A stretch of 64,000 nt of DNA from Zhenpiania hominis (GTDB lineage: Bacteria; Bacillota; Clostridia; Peptostreptococcales; Anaerovoracaceae): the NCBI RefSeq assembly GCF_014333425.1, contig NZ_JACRYT010000014.1, positions 7,352-71,351 of the forward strand, in the 5' to 3' direction. The notes below the pieces were generated by a model. The model was given only the letters and a program-made list of their open reading frames with translations, was not told where the DNA came from and did not search any database. Position numbers and translations under genes: made by a program. This document shows, in pieces, positions 27,238-36,803 of this stretch (position 1 is the first letter of the stretch; every line of letters begins with the position of its first letter).

Positions 27238-28365
27238 CTATTTTACCTGCACTGTATGCCGCGAAATGTTCAAAAGGATCCCCATGCTCCCCATAAACAG
27301 CATCAGCGCGTTTCCGCCATAGCTTACAAACGGCAGAGTCACGCCAGTCGGCGGCATAGATGATGTAACAACTGCAATGTTCAGCACTACCTGAATCGCG
27401 ATCATGGAAATAATTCCGGAAGCCAGCAACATACCGAACTGGTCTGGCGCGTTAACCGCGACATGAATCCCTCTCCAGATCAGGACCACATAAACCAACA
27501 TCAGAATAAGAAGTCCAATATATCCCAGTTCCTCTCCAATAATCGCAAGAATAAAGTCATTCTGAGGCTCAGGGAGATAAAGATTTTTCTGTATGCTTTT
27601 TCCCAGACCCACGCCGAAAAGGCCGCCGGATCCCAGCGCCATCAGAGACTGCACCACCTGGTATCCATCCCCAAGAGGGTTCGCGAAAGGATCCAGAAAG
27701 CTGGTGATTCGATCCGCCCAGTGGCTGTCCGGGTTAGCGATGAGAATACCTGCGATTCCGACCGCTCCCAGCCCCACCAGTCCAAAACAGTAGCGAAGCT
27801 TCAGGCCCGCCACAAACATCATTACAACAATAATCGCAACAACCGTGATCGCTGTGGACATATTGGGCTGCAGCAAAATCAATCCCCCGAAAACACCGCA
27901 AAGTCCGAAAAGTGGAAGGATTCCTCTGGTGACGGACTGAATGCGTTTTGGTTTTTCACTGAGAAACCAAGCGACAAAAATGATCACCGCGATTTTGGCA
28001 ATTTCACCGGGCATAATCGTAAGTCCCCCGACTCCCAGCCACCGGACCGCGCCGTTGCTCTCATGTCCAACCCCCGGAATCAATAAAAGTACCAGAAGTA
28101 TAAAACTGATGATCAGCGCCGGCAGGGCAATTTTTTTGTAGATCCGATAGTCCAGCGCCGTTGTAACCAGCATCAGGATAAAGCCCAGCGCCGCCCATAT
28201 AATATCACGAATCAGATAGTTATAAGGTGATCCGTTCTCACTCTCATTGATAGACTGATAATAACTCGCGGAAAACACCATAATGATTCCAAAAATCACC
28301 AGCCCGATTGTAAGGATCACCAGCAGGAAATCCCCTGATTTTAAATTGATTTTCGTTCCTCTCAT
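27238..28365 (-). CDS. ftsW: SEDS peptidoglycan glycosyltransferase FtsW
   Basis: A polytopic division polymerase of the SEDS family that works with the class B PBP encoded upstream. The start MRGTKINLKSGD at 28365 was chosen for its TGGAGGG ribosome site and typical N-terminus, giving 375 residues. It has ten hydrophobic segments, the FSASYYQSI segment after helix 1 and NGAVRWLGVGG before the catalytic loop. The C-terminal signature TGVTLPFVSYGGNALM is also present. Confidence 0.93.
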   Translation of the reverse strand: MRGTKINLKSGDFLLVILTIGLVIFGIIMVFSASYYQSINESENGSPYNYLIRDIIWAALGFILMLVTTALDYRIYKKIALPALIISFILLVLLLIPGVGHESNGAVRWLGVGGLTIMPGEIAKIAVIIFVAWFLSEKPKRIQSVTRGILPLFGLCGVFGGLILLQPNMSTAITVVAIIVVMMFVAGLKLRYCFGLVGLGAVGIAGILIANPDSHWADRITSFLDPFANPLGDGYQVVQSLMALGSGGLFGVGLGKSIQKNLYLPEPQNDFILAIIGEELGYIGLLILMLVYVVLIWRGIHVAVNAPDQFGMLLASGIISMIAIQVVLNIAVVTSSMPPTGVTLPFVSYGGNALMLFMGSMGILLNISRHTVQVK

Positions 28366-28387
28366 TGATCCCTCCAGCCTGCGCGTT

Positions 28388-29764
28388 TTATTTTCCCAAC
28401 CGTTCCACGCAGTTTTTAAAATGTTTGCCTCTCTGCTCAAAGCTGGTATACATATCCCAGCTGGCACAGGCAGGGGATAAAAGCACCGTATCTCCCGGCT
28501 CTGCCAGCCGGAACCCCTCTTTCACGCACTCTTCCATATCCTTTACAATGACAGAGTTTCTGAACCCCAGCTTCTCCGCCGCTTCCTTAATCTTTGGAGC
28601 TGTCTTTCCAAGAAGCACCATGTGTTTTACCTTTCCATCAAAGGACCGAATCAGTTCCTCATAGGAAGATCCCTTATCATAACCTCCCGCGATGAGAACA
28701 ATTCCCCCTTTAATCGCTTCCACCGCTTTTATGGACGCATCCGGATTTGTTCCTTTTGAGTCATTGACAAACCGTACGCCGTCTACCTCTCCACAGTATT
28801 CGATTCGGTGCTCCACCCCCTGAAACTCTTTCAATCCTTCCCGAATCGCTTCTGGTTCAATACCCGCAAAATAGGCGGTCGCCGCTGCAGCCAGAGCGTT
28901 TTCCAGATTGTGGGTACCTGGAATCTGCAGCTCTTCCGCACGGCAAAGGGGAATCTTCTCTCCCTGCTCGTTTTTTATCACCAATATCCCGTCTTCAACA
29001 AAAGCGCCAAAGTCCAGAATTTCCCTGCGGCTGAAAGGCACCACTTTAGCCCGGCATCCCTCTGAAAGCGCAAAGCAGGTCTTGTCATCGTAATTAATGA
29101 TAAGATGCTGGCTTTCATCCTGATTTTCAAAAATCTTTGCTTTTGCCTTTCCATAGTTTTCCATAGTTTTGTGCCGATCCATGTGATCCGGAGTCAGATT
29201 TAGAATCGCGGAAACCACCGGTTTAAAATAGCGGGTGGTTTCCAGCTGAAAGCTGCTGGTTTCCGTGATCATCCAGGAATCCTCCTCTGCTGAAAGAGCC
29301 TTGGAGATAACAGCCACGCCAATATTGCCCACTACATACGTCTTCTTTTTGGCTTTTTTAAAAATTTCCCCTACCAGGGTTGTCGTGGTCGTCTTCCCAT
29401 TGGTCCCGGTAATCGCTACAAAATTGCCCCTGCTGATCCGGTAAGCGATCTCCAGCTCTCCAATAATTTCCGCTCCCTTTTTCTGTGCCTCCTGGATAAA
29501 GTCCAGATCCGGTGATACCCCTGGGCTGAGAATCAATATATCAAATACACTCATATCCTCCGGATTTTTTCCAAAATAGCACGTTACGCTGCGTCCCTCC
29601 AGGAAAGCCAGAAGCTGTGGATCGATTTCCTCCGCAGGCTTAGAATCCTGCACAGACACAACGGCTCCCAGCTTGAGCATAGCCTGCAGCGCGGCGATTC
29701 CCGACTTGCCAAGTCCGATCACTAATACGTTCTTATTTTTCATATTATCTAAATTCGTTCGCAT
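28388..29764 (-). CDS. murD: UDP-N-acetylmuramoylalanine-D-glutamate ligase
   Basis: Adds D-glutamate to UDP-MurNAc-L-Ala (458 residues from the start chosen). The N-terminal Rossmann domain opens KNVLVIGLGKSGIAALQAM. The ATP loop is AITGTNGKTTTTTLVGE, and NLTPDHMDRHKTMENYGKAKAKIF carries the carbamylated-lysine region. The final domain contains NDSKGTNPDAS and LLSPACASWDMYTSF. The ATG at 29764 has AGAGG eight bases upstream. It begins 10 bases after mraY. Confidence 0.95.
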   Translation of the reverse strand: MRTNLDNMKNKNVLVIGLGKSGIAALQAMLKLGAVVSVQDSKPAEEIDPQLLAFLEGRSVTCYFGKNPEDMSVFDILILSPGVSPDLDFIQEAQKKGAEIIGELEIAYRISRGNFVAITGTNGKTTTTTLVGEIFKKAKKKTYVVGNIGVAVISKALSAEEDSWMITETSSFQLETTRYFKPVVSAILNLTPDHMDRHKTMENYGKAKAKIFENQDESQHLIINYDDKTCFALSEGCRAKVVPFSRREILDFGAFVEDGILVIKNEQGEKIPLCRAEELQIPGTHNLENALAAAATAYFAGIEPEAIREGLKEFQGVEHRIEYCGEVDGVRFVNDSKGTNPDASIKAVEAIKGGIVLIAGGYDKGSSYEELIRSFDGKVKHMVLLGKTAPKIKEAAEKLGFRNSVIVKDMEECVKEGFRLAEPGDTVLLSPACASWDMYTSFEQRGKHFKNCVERLGK

Positions 29765-29774
29765 TTTTCTACCT

Positions 29775-30734
29775 CTACAAAATTCCGAGTCCAATGACGC
29801 AGCAAATCAGCGCCAGCCCCCAGAACAGTCCTACAACCTGTTTTTCTTTCAATCCGCTCAGCTCAAAATGATGATGGATTGGGGCCATTTTAAATACCCG
29901 CTTTCCAGTCAGCTTAAAGCTGACGACCTGAATGATCACAGACAATGCTTCCAGTACATAAACAAAACCCGCAATCGGAAGCAGCAGCTCAAAATGCATT
30001 ACAATGGCCGCTGCCGCCAAGCCGCCGCCCAACGACAAAGAACCGGTGTCCCCCATAAAAACCTTTGCCGGGTTCTTATTATACACCAAAAATCCAAGGC
30101 ACGCTCCCGCCATAGCAGAACAAAAAATCCCCCCGCCTTCTCCCGCTCCGTAGGTTACCGCCGCAACCGCGAAGAAGAGTGATACAAGAGCCGTCGTCCC
30201 TGAGGCCAGGCCGTCCAACCCATCTGTCAGATTAACCGCGTTCGTCATAGCCAGAAGGACGAACGCGATAAATGGAACATACCAGATTCCAAAGTCCACA
30301 TTAATATTCGCAAACGGAATCCAAACAGATGTGCCGTCTCCGGAATAATAGGCCATATACACGGCAAAGGCCACCGATATGATAATCTGCAAGCCGAATT
30401 TCTGATAAGCTCTAAGACCCAGGTTATTCTTTTTAACCACTTTCAGATAATCGTCAAAAAAGCCAATTGCTCCAAACAAAAGAAAAACCAGAATCACGGC
30501 TGCAAGGTTCACAGAGTAATACCGGCCAATTGCGCAGGCTGCAATAACTGCGCCGATCATGGCGATTCCCCCCATGCTCGGCGTTCCTGCTTTTGCATAA
30601 TGCGATTTCGGCCCTTCTTCCCGGATATTCTGTCCCGCCTGTTTCTTCCTGAGGATCGGAATTTCCACTGATGTAAGCAGGACGGAAGCCAAAAATGCCA
30701 CTACTACAATGAATCCAATGGTAAAATAACTCAT
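29775..30734 (-). CDS. mraY: Phospho-N-acetylmuramoyl-pentapeptide transferase
   Basis: An integral membrane enzyme that makes lipid I from UDP-MurNAc-pentapeptide and undecaprenyl phosphate. It has 319 residues and about ten helices. Diagnostic motifs are GTPSMGGIAM, the aspartate motif FFDDYLKV, NAVNLTDGLDGLASG, and the histidine cluster MAPIHHHFEL near the C-terminus. The ATG has AGGAG just inside the end of murF. Confidence 0.96.
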   Translation of the reverse strand: MSYFTIGFIVVVAFLASVLLTSVEIPILRKKQAGQNIREEGPKSHYAKAGTPSMGGIAMIGAVIAACAIGRYYSVNLAAVILVFLLFGAIGFFDDYLKVVKKNNLGLRAYQKFGLQIIISVAFAVYMAYYSGDGTSVWIPFANINVDFGIWYVPFIAFVLLAMTNAVNLTDGLDGLASGTTALVSLFFAVAAVTYGAGEGGGIFCSAMAGACLGFLVYNKNPAKVFMGDTGSLSLGGGLAAAAIVMHFELLLPIAGFVYVLEALSVIIQVVSFKLTGKRVFKMAPIHHHFELSGLKEKQVVGLFWGLALICCVIGLGIL

Positions 30735-30736
30735 AA

Positions 30737-32137
30737 CTACTCCTGTTGCTCCATAATCTTCTTAACAATTTTCTCCATTTCCATTCCCCTTGAACCCTTT
30801 ACCAGAATCACGTCGCCCCTTTCGATAATGGAATCCATATGTTCCAGAAATTCTTCTTTCCTCTCAAAGTAGAAGCTCTTCTCCAAGCCTTCCTTTTCGG
30901 CGCCCCGGGCAATTTGCTCCGCGTCCCGCCCGATAGCTACAAGAAGCTGTACTCCCTGCTGCGCGGCGTACCGCCCAATTAACTCATGCTGCGTGAGGCT
31001 GGTTTCACCTAATTCAAACATATCTCCCAAAACAGCGATATTGCGGATTCCCCTGGTTTTCATCAGCACATCGATCGCGGCGCGCATAGAGTCCGGACTG
31101 GCGTTATAAGTGTCGTCAATAATTTTAATGCCGTTTTTCCCTCTGACTGTCAGCCGTTTGTCCGTCAATTGCGCTTTTGCGAGCCCTCTGGCCGCCTCTT
31201 CCATGGTAATCCCAAGCTCTAATCCCGCGGCCACAGCCAACGCCGCGTTAAAGGCATTGTGTCTGCCTGGAATCGGAAGACGAAAGCGATGCATTTCTCC
31301 CAGATGTTCCAGACAAAATTGAATCCCATCCGCGCCGAAATCTTCAATATGCGAGATAATAAAATCACTTTTGCCGTCTGTTCCCGCAAGGACCAGGCGA
31401 TACGGTCCCTGTATCCTCTCCCGATTCAGGAATTCCTCATCCCGCGCCGCAATCAGAACATTCGTTTCATCAAAATATCCGGTCAATTCCATCTTCGCCT
31501 GAAAGATACCTTCCTGACTTCCCAGGTTTTCAATGTGTGCCAGGCCAATGTTGGTAATGATTCCAATATCGGGTTTTACAATCCGCGCGAGCAAATCGAT
31601 TTCTCCCTGCTTATCCATTCCCATTTCTAAAACGCCGACCTGGGTATCCTCTTCAAACGACAGAATTGTAAGAGGAACTCCAATATGATTATTTAGATTT
31701 CCGGTATTTTTCTGTGTCTTATATTTTTCCCTACAGACATACGCGGTCAGATCTCTCGTGGAGGTTTTTCCCGTGCTTCCGGTTACCGCAATTTTTTTTA
31801 GATTCAAAAGCCCCAGATAAAAAGCTGCCAGTTCCTGAAGGGCCCTGGTTGTATCCTCCACCAGGATTGCACTGACATTTCCCGCCTCGCCGCTTTGTTC
31901 CGCGGCCTGTTTCCACGCGTTTTCATCCGAGATTACGACACAGCGGCATCCTGATTCCAAAACCTGCGGCAGGTACTGATGCGCGTCGTGAAGCTCTCCA
32001 ATCAACGCAAAAAATACATCTCCAGCCTGTGCGATTCTGGAATCGGTACAAATATTCTCCGCTGTATCAAACGCATTTCCATTCAGGAGCCTGCCGCCGG
32101 TTCCCTCTTTAATCTGATTCACCGTAAGTTTTTTCAT
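30737..32137 (-). CDS. murF: UDP-MurNAc-tripeptide-D-alanyl-D-alanine ligase
   Basis: Completes the pentapeptide stem by adding D-Ala-D-Ala (466 residues). All three domains are present: a UDP-sugar-binding N-terminus (NICTDSRIAQAGDVFFALIGE), the ATPase centre (VTGSTGKTSTRDLTAYV, NIGLAHIENLGS), and the C-terminal domain with DDTYNASPDSMRAAI. The intact N-terminal domain contrasts with the neighbouring MurE. It overlaps the end of murE by 29 bases. Confidence 0.95.
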   Translation of the reverse strand: MKKLTVNQIKEGTGGRLLNGNAFDTAENICTDSRIAQAGDVFFALIGELHDAHQYLPQVLESGCRCVVISDENAWKQAAEQSGEAGNVSAILVEDTTRALQELAAFYLGLLNLKKIAVTGSTGKTSTRDLTAYVCREKYKTQKNTGNLNNHIGVPLTILSFEEDTQVGVLEMGMDKQGEIDLLARIVKPDIGIITNIGLAHIENLGSQEGIFQAKMELTGYFDETNVLIAARDEEFLNRERIQGPYRLVLAGTDGKSDFIISHIEDFGADGIQFCLEHLGEMHRFRLPIPGRHNAFNAALAVAAGLELGITMEEAARGLAKAQLTDKRLTVRGKNGIKIIDDTYNASPDSMRAAIDVLMKTRGIRNIAVLGDMFELGETSLTQHELIGRYAAQQGVQLLVAIGRDAEQIARGAEKEGLEKSFYFERKEEFLEHMDSIIERGDVILVKGSRGMEMEKIVKKIMEQQE

Positions 32138-33311
32138 ATTTTTTCTCCAACAGTTCTCTTAACGTCTTTCTGTCATCAAATGGCAGTTTCTGATCTCCTG
32201 ATAACTGATAAGTCTCATGTCCTTTTCCCGCTACTACTATTATATCCCATTTATCCGCCAGAGAAACCGCCCTTTTTATTGCCTGGTAACGATCCAAAAC
32301 AATACAGTAGGGACAGCCGGTTGGACGAAGACCTTCTTCAATTGCCTGCGCAATATTCTCCGGTGGTTCTCCTCTTGGGTTATCATTTGTTATAATACAG
32401 TAATCGCTATAAAATCCTGCGATTCTTCCCATCATCTCCCGCTTTCCCTTGTCGCGGAAACCGCCGCAGCCGAATACACACAGCATGCGCCCCCGCTTCA
32501 AATCCGAAAGAGTTGCCAGCAGTTTTTCCAGTCCATCCGGAGTATGGGCGTAGTCCACAACCCCCAGCGTATCTTCCTCACTTCCAATCTGCTGCATTCT
32601 GCCGGGTACATGAAGCTCGAGAAGGCCTGCGCGCAGATGGGAAAACTCAATTCCGGCCTGCCTGGCCATAGAAGCTGCCAGCATTGCGTTATAGACAAAA
32701 TGTTCTCCCGGAATGGAAACTTCTAGTTCCCCTAAAAGATTTCCACTCTCAAAAAACTGAAACCGGCTGCGCAAAAGGGACTTCTCAAGAATTTTTCCAT
32801 AGTAATCGGCAGCTGTATCTTTAAGAGAATATCTCTTTATGGAAGAATTGTCAACCGTTTCCCGCAGTTCTGCGTAAAGTCTTTTCCCATATGGATCATC
32901 CCAGTTGATAACCGCTCCTTCCGTACACCGAAGGAACAGCTGCTTTTTTACTTGGTAATAATTTTCCATAGTTTTATGATAATCCAGGTGATCCTGGCTC
33001 AGATTCGTAAAGCCTGCGTAATCAATCCGGATATCATCAATTCTGCCCTGGTCAATACCGTGAGAGGACACTTCCATGACACACTGCTCAACCCCTTCTT
33101 CTTTCATTTCCGCAAAAAGGTCGCGCAGCAGGTCTCTTCCCGGCGTCGTATTAACAGGAATGTGCCGTTTCCCCCCTATCTGGTATTCAATTGTCCCAAT
33201 CAACCCGCATGGGTTCCCTGCCTGTTCTAAAATTTCTTTCAGCATACAGGCGGTTGTCGTCTTGCCGTTGGTTCCTGTAATCCCAAAAACCCTTGTCATT
33301 ATTTTCATCAC
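32109..33311 (-). CDS. murE: MurE ligase lacking the N-terminal UDP-binding domain (meso-DAP type)
   Basis: Adds the third residue of the peptidoglycan stem. The P-loop GTNGKTTT is at residues 13-20, whereas full-length MurE (about 490 residues) has it near 115, so the N-terminal domain of about 100 residues is missing. The rest is complete: VMEVSSHGIDQGR, NLSQDHLDYHKTMENYY, the carbamylated-lysine region, VVDYAHTPDGLEKLL and GKGHETYQ. The specificity motif DNPRGE (310-315) is that of meso-diaminopimelate ligases. The start overlaps the PBP stop by 4 bases (ATGA), and no separate N-terminal piece is encoded upstream. A functional short MurE is likely given the intact operon. Confidence 0.88.
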   Translation of the reverse strand: MMKIMTRVFGITGTNGKTTTACMLKEILEQAGNPCGLIGTIEYQIGGKRHIPVNTTPGRDLLRDLFAEMKEEGVEQCVMEVSSHGIDQGRIDDIRIDYAGFTNLSQDHLDYHKTMENYYQVKKQLFLRCTEGAVINWDDPYGKRLYAELRETVDNSSIKRYSLKDTAADYYGKILEKSLLRSRFQFFESGNLLGELEVSIPGEHFVYNAMLAASMARQAGIEFSHLRAGLLELHVPGRMQQIGSEEDTLGVVDYAHTPDGLEKLLATLSDLKRGRMLCVFGCGGFRDKGKREMMGRIAGFYSDYCIITNDNPRGEPPENIAQAIEEGLRPTGCPYCIVLDRYQAIKRAVSLADKWDIIVVAGKGHETYQLSGDQKLPFDDRKTLRELLEKKYEKTYGESD

Positions 33312-35308
33312 TTCCTATACAGATAAACGGTTCCACCCTTTTCAATCTTTTCTCCTGCTTTCGGGTACTGATCGTTGATGATGAAATTCTCATCCTGTGT
33401 ACCACCGGAAGCTTCGTATTCCAAAGACAGTCCTCCGAGGATGCCGACAGCCTCTTCCAGGCCTTCGCCTCTCAGGTCAGGAACCGTAACCTGATCCTCG
33501 TTTAACGCTTCCTTTTCTTCTTTCGTTAACTGTGGCTGTAGATCCATATACCGCAGAGTATCTTCCAAAATCATTTTCGCGCCTGGAGCCGCAGTCTGGC
33601 TTCCATATTTCACGCCTTTTGGATTATCAACGATTACCAGGATCGCTACCTGAGGATCATCCATCGGGGCCATCCCCAGGAAGGATGAATAGGTTTCCTC
33701 ACTATAACCCCCGCCATTTTCCTTTGGTTTGTTGGCAGTTCCCGTCTTACCTCCGACTTTATAGCCTTCCACTTTCGCTGTTCCTGCGCCGCCTTTATCT
33801 ACCACGTATTCCATGATTTCGCACATCTCTTCGGCGGTCTTTTTAGAGACTGTCTGTTTTACGATTTTGGTGCTGAACTCTTTTACCGTGTCTCCATTTT
33901 CATCTACCAGTGCTTTTACCAGACGGGGCTGCATCAGTTTCCCTTCGTTTCCAAGAGAAGATATCGCTGTAATCAGCTGAATCGGAGTTACAGCCACCCC
34001 CTGCCCGTATCCCATCGTTGCAAGGCCTACCGGGCCGGCCGTATCCTTATCCTGAAGGATCGAATTTCCTTCTCCCGGAAAATCAATTCCTGTTTTTTCC
34101 GTAATGCCAAACGTTTCCAGATAGTTGTAGAATTTGTTGATCCCCAGTCTCTGCGCCAGCCTTACGAAAACCGGGTTGCAGGAATTTCCGACCGCTTCTT
34201 CCAGGGTCTGCGTTCCATGCGGATTGCCTCTTCTCCAACAGTGAAGGGTTGTTCCCGATACGTCAATGGCTCCTGTACAGGTAAAGTGTTCGTTGATGGT
34301 GGTCTCTCCTTCTTCCAGGGCCATCGCAGTCGTCAGCAGCTTGAATGTGGAGCCCGGCTCGTAAACGTCACTGATCAGGGAGTTTCTCCACATATTATTC
34401 CAGTATTCCGTTTTTTCGCTGTTTGACATGTTGTTTACTTTTTCCTGTTCGCTCTTCGACAGCGGAGTTTTCGCGTCGTTGGGATCAAATTCCGGCGTCT
34501 GGGCCAGAGCCAGAATATCACCGGTCTTCGGCTCCATCATAATGCACATGACTCCATCCGCCTTCGTATTTTTCTGAACCGTTTTCAGGGATTTTTCCAC
34601 ATAATGCTGAATGGTTTCATCAATGGTCAGAACCAGTCCCAGGCCGTCTTCCGCCTGATAGTATTTTTCATCTCCATACGCGAGATCGTTTCCTGCTACG
34701 TCTGTATTTTTAATCCAGCGGCCGGAAATACCGGAAAGATACTGATTATACTGAAGCTCCAGGCCGGAAAGACCGGTGTTGTCATCTGTAACGCTACCCA
34801 GTGTATGAGACAAAAAAGCCCCCATAGGATAATACCGCTTCACATCCTCGGCGATCTCTATGCCCGGAAGTTCCGCATCTCTGATTTTATCGGCAGTTTC
34901 TTTGTTCAGGTATTTATCCACCTTTACCAGCGCCTGGTTTTGGGTAATCAGTTCTTTGATCTCATCTTCCTCTTTTCCCAGGATCTCAGCCAGCTTGCGG
35001 GCAGTTTTTTCAACGTTGGCTTCTTTTTTGGCCTCCGTTTTTCCTGTCCGGACATTGGCAGGTCTGGCCCATACCGAATAGCATGTGGCGCTGACTGCCA
35101 ACTCATTACCGTTGGTATCATAAATAACGCCTCGCTTTGCCGCAATCGGCGTGTCTCTGGTCTGTTGTTCGGTGGCCATTGTTGAATATTCTTCCCCTTT
35201 GACAATCTGAATCCACCCCAGGCGGAAGCACAAAAGAATGCACATGCCATATAAAATCGCTGCCGCCGCGATGATTCTCTTTTTACTTTTATTCAGTGGC
35301 TTTGTCAT
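33308..35308 (-). CDS. Class B penicillin-binding protein with C-terminal PASTA domain (PbpB/SpoVD type)
   Basis: A septal transpeptidase, 666 residues from the ATG at 35308 (site GGGGGAG). It has a membrane anchor at about 10-32, a PBP dimerisation domain (about 50-210), and the transpeptidase with STFK at 320-323, SCN at 376-378 and KTG at 521-523. One PASTA domain spans residues 606-665. The dcw position between ftsL and murE fits the FtsI/PBP2B role. In Bacillus a paralogue in this place (SpoVD) acts in the spore cortex, and sequence alone does not separate the two. It partners with FtsW and FtsL. An upstream hairpin may attenuate it. Confidence 0.92.
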   Translation of the reverse strand: MTKPLNKSKKRIIAAAAILYGMCILLCFRLGWIQIVKGEEYSTMATEQQTRDTPIAAKRGVIYDTNGNELAVSATCYSVWARPANVRTGKTEAKKEANVEKTARKLAEILGKEEDEIKELITQNQALVKVDKYLNKETADKIRDAELPGIEIAEDVKRYYPMGAFLSHTLGSVTDDNTGLSGLELQYNQYLSGISGRWIKNTDVAGNDLAYGDEKYYQAEDGLGLVLTIDETIQHYVEKSLKTVQKNTKADGVMCIMMEPKTGDILALAQTPEFDPNDAKTPLSKSEQEKVNNMSNSEKTEYWNNMWRNSLISDVYEPGSTFKLLTTAMALEEGETTINEHFTCTGAIDVSGTTLHCWRRGNPHGTQTLEEAVGNSCNPVFVRLAQRLGINKFYNYLETFGITEKTGIDFPGEGNSILQDKDTAGPVGLATMGYGQGVAVTPIQLITAISSLGNEGKLMQPRLVKALVDENGDTVKEFSTKIVKQTVSKKTAEEMCEIMEYVVDKGGAGTAKVEGYKVGGKTGTANKPKENGGGYSEETYSSFLGMAPMDDPQVAILVIVDNPKGVKYGSQTAAPGAKMILEDTLRYMDLQPQLTKEEKEALNEDQVTVPDLRGEGLEEAVGILGGLSLEYEASGGTQDENFIINDQYPKAGEKIEKGGTVYLYRK

Positions 35309-35324
35309 ACGCTCCCCCATACTA

Positions 35325-35377
35325 CAAAAAAGTCCAGATATCTTTTCCGCATCCTGCTGCCTCATCAAAATATCTGG
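35325..35377 (-). terminator. Hairpin with T6 tract between the ftsL-like gene and the class B PBP gene
   Basis: On the minus strand CCAGATAT (35377-35370) pairs with ATATCTGG (35341-35334), with further AT pairs inside, followed by ACTTTTTTG only about 20 bases before the PBP ATG. This has the form of an intrinsic terminator or attenuator inside the dcw operon. T-rich sequence also follows on the plus strand. Confidence 0.55.
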
Positions 35378-35426
35378 TATCTTTTTTTCTTATTTTAGTT
35401 TCTTCCTAAATTATACTTTTGCAGGG

Positions 35427-35861
35427 TCAATTATATGCCTGCTTCCTCATGATGTCCGCAAACCCATCTTTCGGCAAGTCTTCCTCTGTCAGATATACAA
35501 CCTGCTTAGACGACGGATATACCATTCCCTGTTTGTCCATGGCTTTTTCTTCGAGAGCTTCAATATTGCTCTCGCTGTAAACCGCTACATTCAGGTTTTC
35601 GATCTCCGCTTCCAGTTCATGGTTCTGCTGGATAATCTGATTTGTTTCGTATTTGATGGACGCAGCGAAGGCAGTCGTAATAATTAAACCAATACAAAGA
35701 ATTCCTGCCACAACGGTAAGAAGCAGCAGACGCGTTTTGTCCTTTGCTGTAATGCCGCTTTTCTGGGGCTTTGGTTTTTTTCTAGGTGCCTTGGGCTTCA
35801 TATCCAGCCCGTATTTTTGATAATTCTCCTGGTATTCATACCATTTTTCTGCTGCTATCAT
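35427..35861 (-). CDS. ftsL: FtsL-like septal division protein
   Basis: A 144-residue bitopic protein. It has a basic Lys/Pro-rich cytoplasmic tail (1-42), one membrane helix (RLLLLTVVAGILCIGLIITT), then a leucine-zipper-type coiled coil (IIQQNHELEAEIENLNV). This topology and its place between rsmH and the class B PBP identify it as FtsL, although sequence similarity in this family is low. It helps recruit and activate the FtsW/PBP synthase. It begins 3 bases after the rsmH stop. Confidence 0.8.
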   Translation of the reverse strand: MIAAEKWYEYQENYQKYGLDMKPKAPRKKPKPQKSGITAKDKTRLLLLTVVAGILCIGLIITTAFAASIKYETNQIIQQNHELEAEIENLNVAVYSESNIEALEEKAMDKQGMVYPSSKQVVYLTEEDLPKDGFADIMRKQAYN

Positions 35862-35864
35862 CTC

Positions 35865-36803
35865 TTACCTCTTTTTTTCAATTACCCTGAGTTTCGCGCT
35901 CCTCGCTCTGGGATTTTCTTCAATTTCCCCTTCTGTAGGGAGTATTGGTTTTCCTGTCACTTTCTTAACATCCGCTTTTTTCCCACAGACGCATACTGGA
36001 AATTCTTTCGGACATGTGCATGGATTCGCCCTTTTATTGAAAGCTTCCTTTACAATCCGATCCTCCAGCGAATGGAAGGTAATGATACAAAGCCTTCCTT
36101 TATCAGCAAGCACGTCGCAGAATTCTTCGACAGCCCGCTTCAGCTGGCCCAGCTCATCGTTAACTTCAATGCGGATCGCCTGGAACGTGCGTTTCGCCGG
36201 ATGCGGCCCGCTGCGTCTGGCTGATGCGGGAATTGCCGCTTTTATGATTTCTACCAGCTCTCCGGTTGTTTCCAGAGGCTTGTCCTTTCTTTTTTGTACA
36301 ATGAATTTACTGATTCTGGAGGCCCATCGTTCTTCCCCGTAATTCCGAATGACCTCTGTCAGCTCCTGTTCGCTGTATGTATTAACAACTTGTGCTGCCG
36401 TAAAGGAATCATCCTGACTCATTCTCATGTCCAGCGGCGCGTCTTTCATATAGGAGAATCCTCTTGCCTCGTTATCCAACTGAAAGGAGGATACTCCCAG
36501 ATCCAAAAGTGCGCCATTTATCTCGTAAACCCCTAATTGATCCAGCACCCTTCGGATATCCGCGTAATTGCTCTGGATAAAAAACTTTCTGCAAGGATAA
36601 GGCTTCAATCGTTCTTCCGCTGCAGAAAGAGCGTCTTTATCCCGATCGATTCCGATCAGCGTCCCCTTTTCGCCGAGTCTTTCACAGATGCCGCGGGCAT
36701 GTCCGCCTCCTCCCAGGGTGCCGTCTACATAGATCCCCTCTGGCTCAATATTCAAATTTTCCATGCACGCATCGTACAAAACAGAAGTATGTTTAAAAAT
36801 CAT
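35865..36803 (-). CDS. rsmH: 16S rRNA (cytosine1402-N4)-methyltransferase
   Basis: A 312-residue SAM-dependent methyltransferase (former MraW). The motif I region is [35 protein letters not shown] and [14 protein letters not shown] follow. The C-terminal part has [28 protein letters not shown] and a zinc-like [13 protein letters not shown] segment. It overlaps mraZ by 11 bases and has no clear ribosome site of its own, which suggests coupling. Confidence 0.96.
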   Translation of the reverse strand: MIFKHTSVLYDACMENLNIEPEGIYVDGTLGGGGHARGICERLGEKGTLIGIDRDKDALSAAEERLKPYPCRKFFIQSNYADIRRVLDQLGVYEINGALLDLGVSSFQLDNEARGFSYMKDAPLDMRMSQDDSFTAAQVVNTYSEQELTEVIRNYGEERWASRISKFIVQKRKDKPLETTGELVEIIKAAIPASARRSGPHPAKRTFQAIRIEVNDELGQLKRAVEEFCDVLADKGRLCIITFHSLEDRIVKEAFNKRANPCTCPKEFPVCVCGKKADVKKVTGKPILPTEGEIEENPRARSAKLRVIEKKR

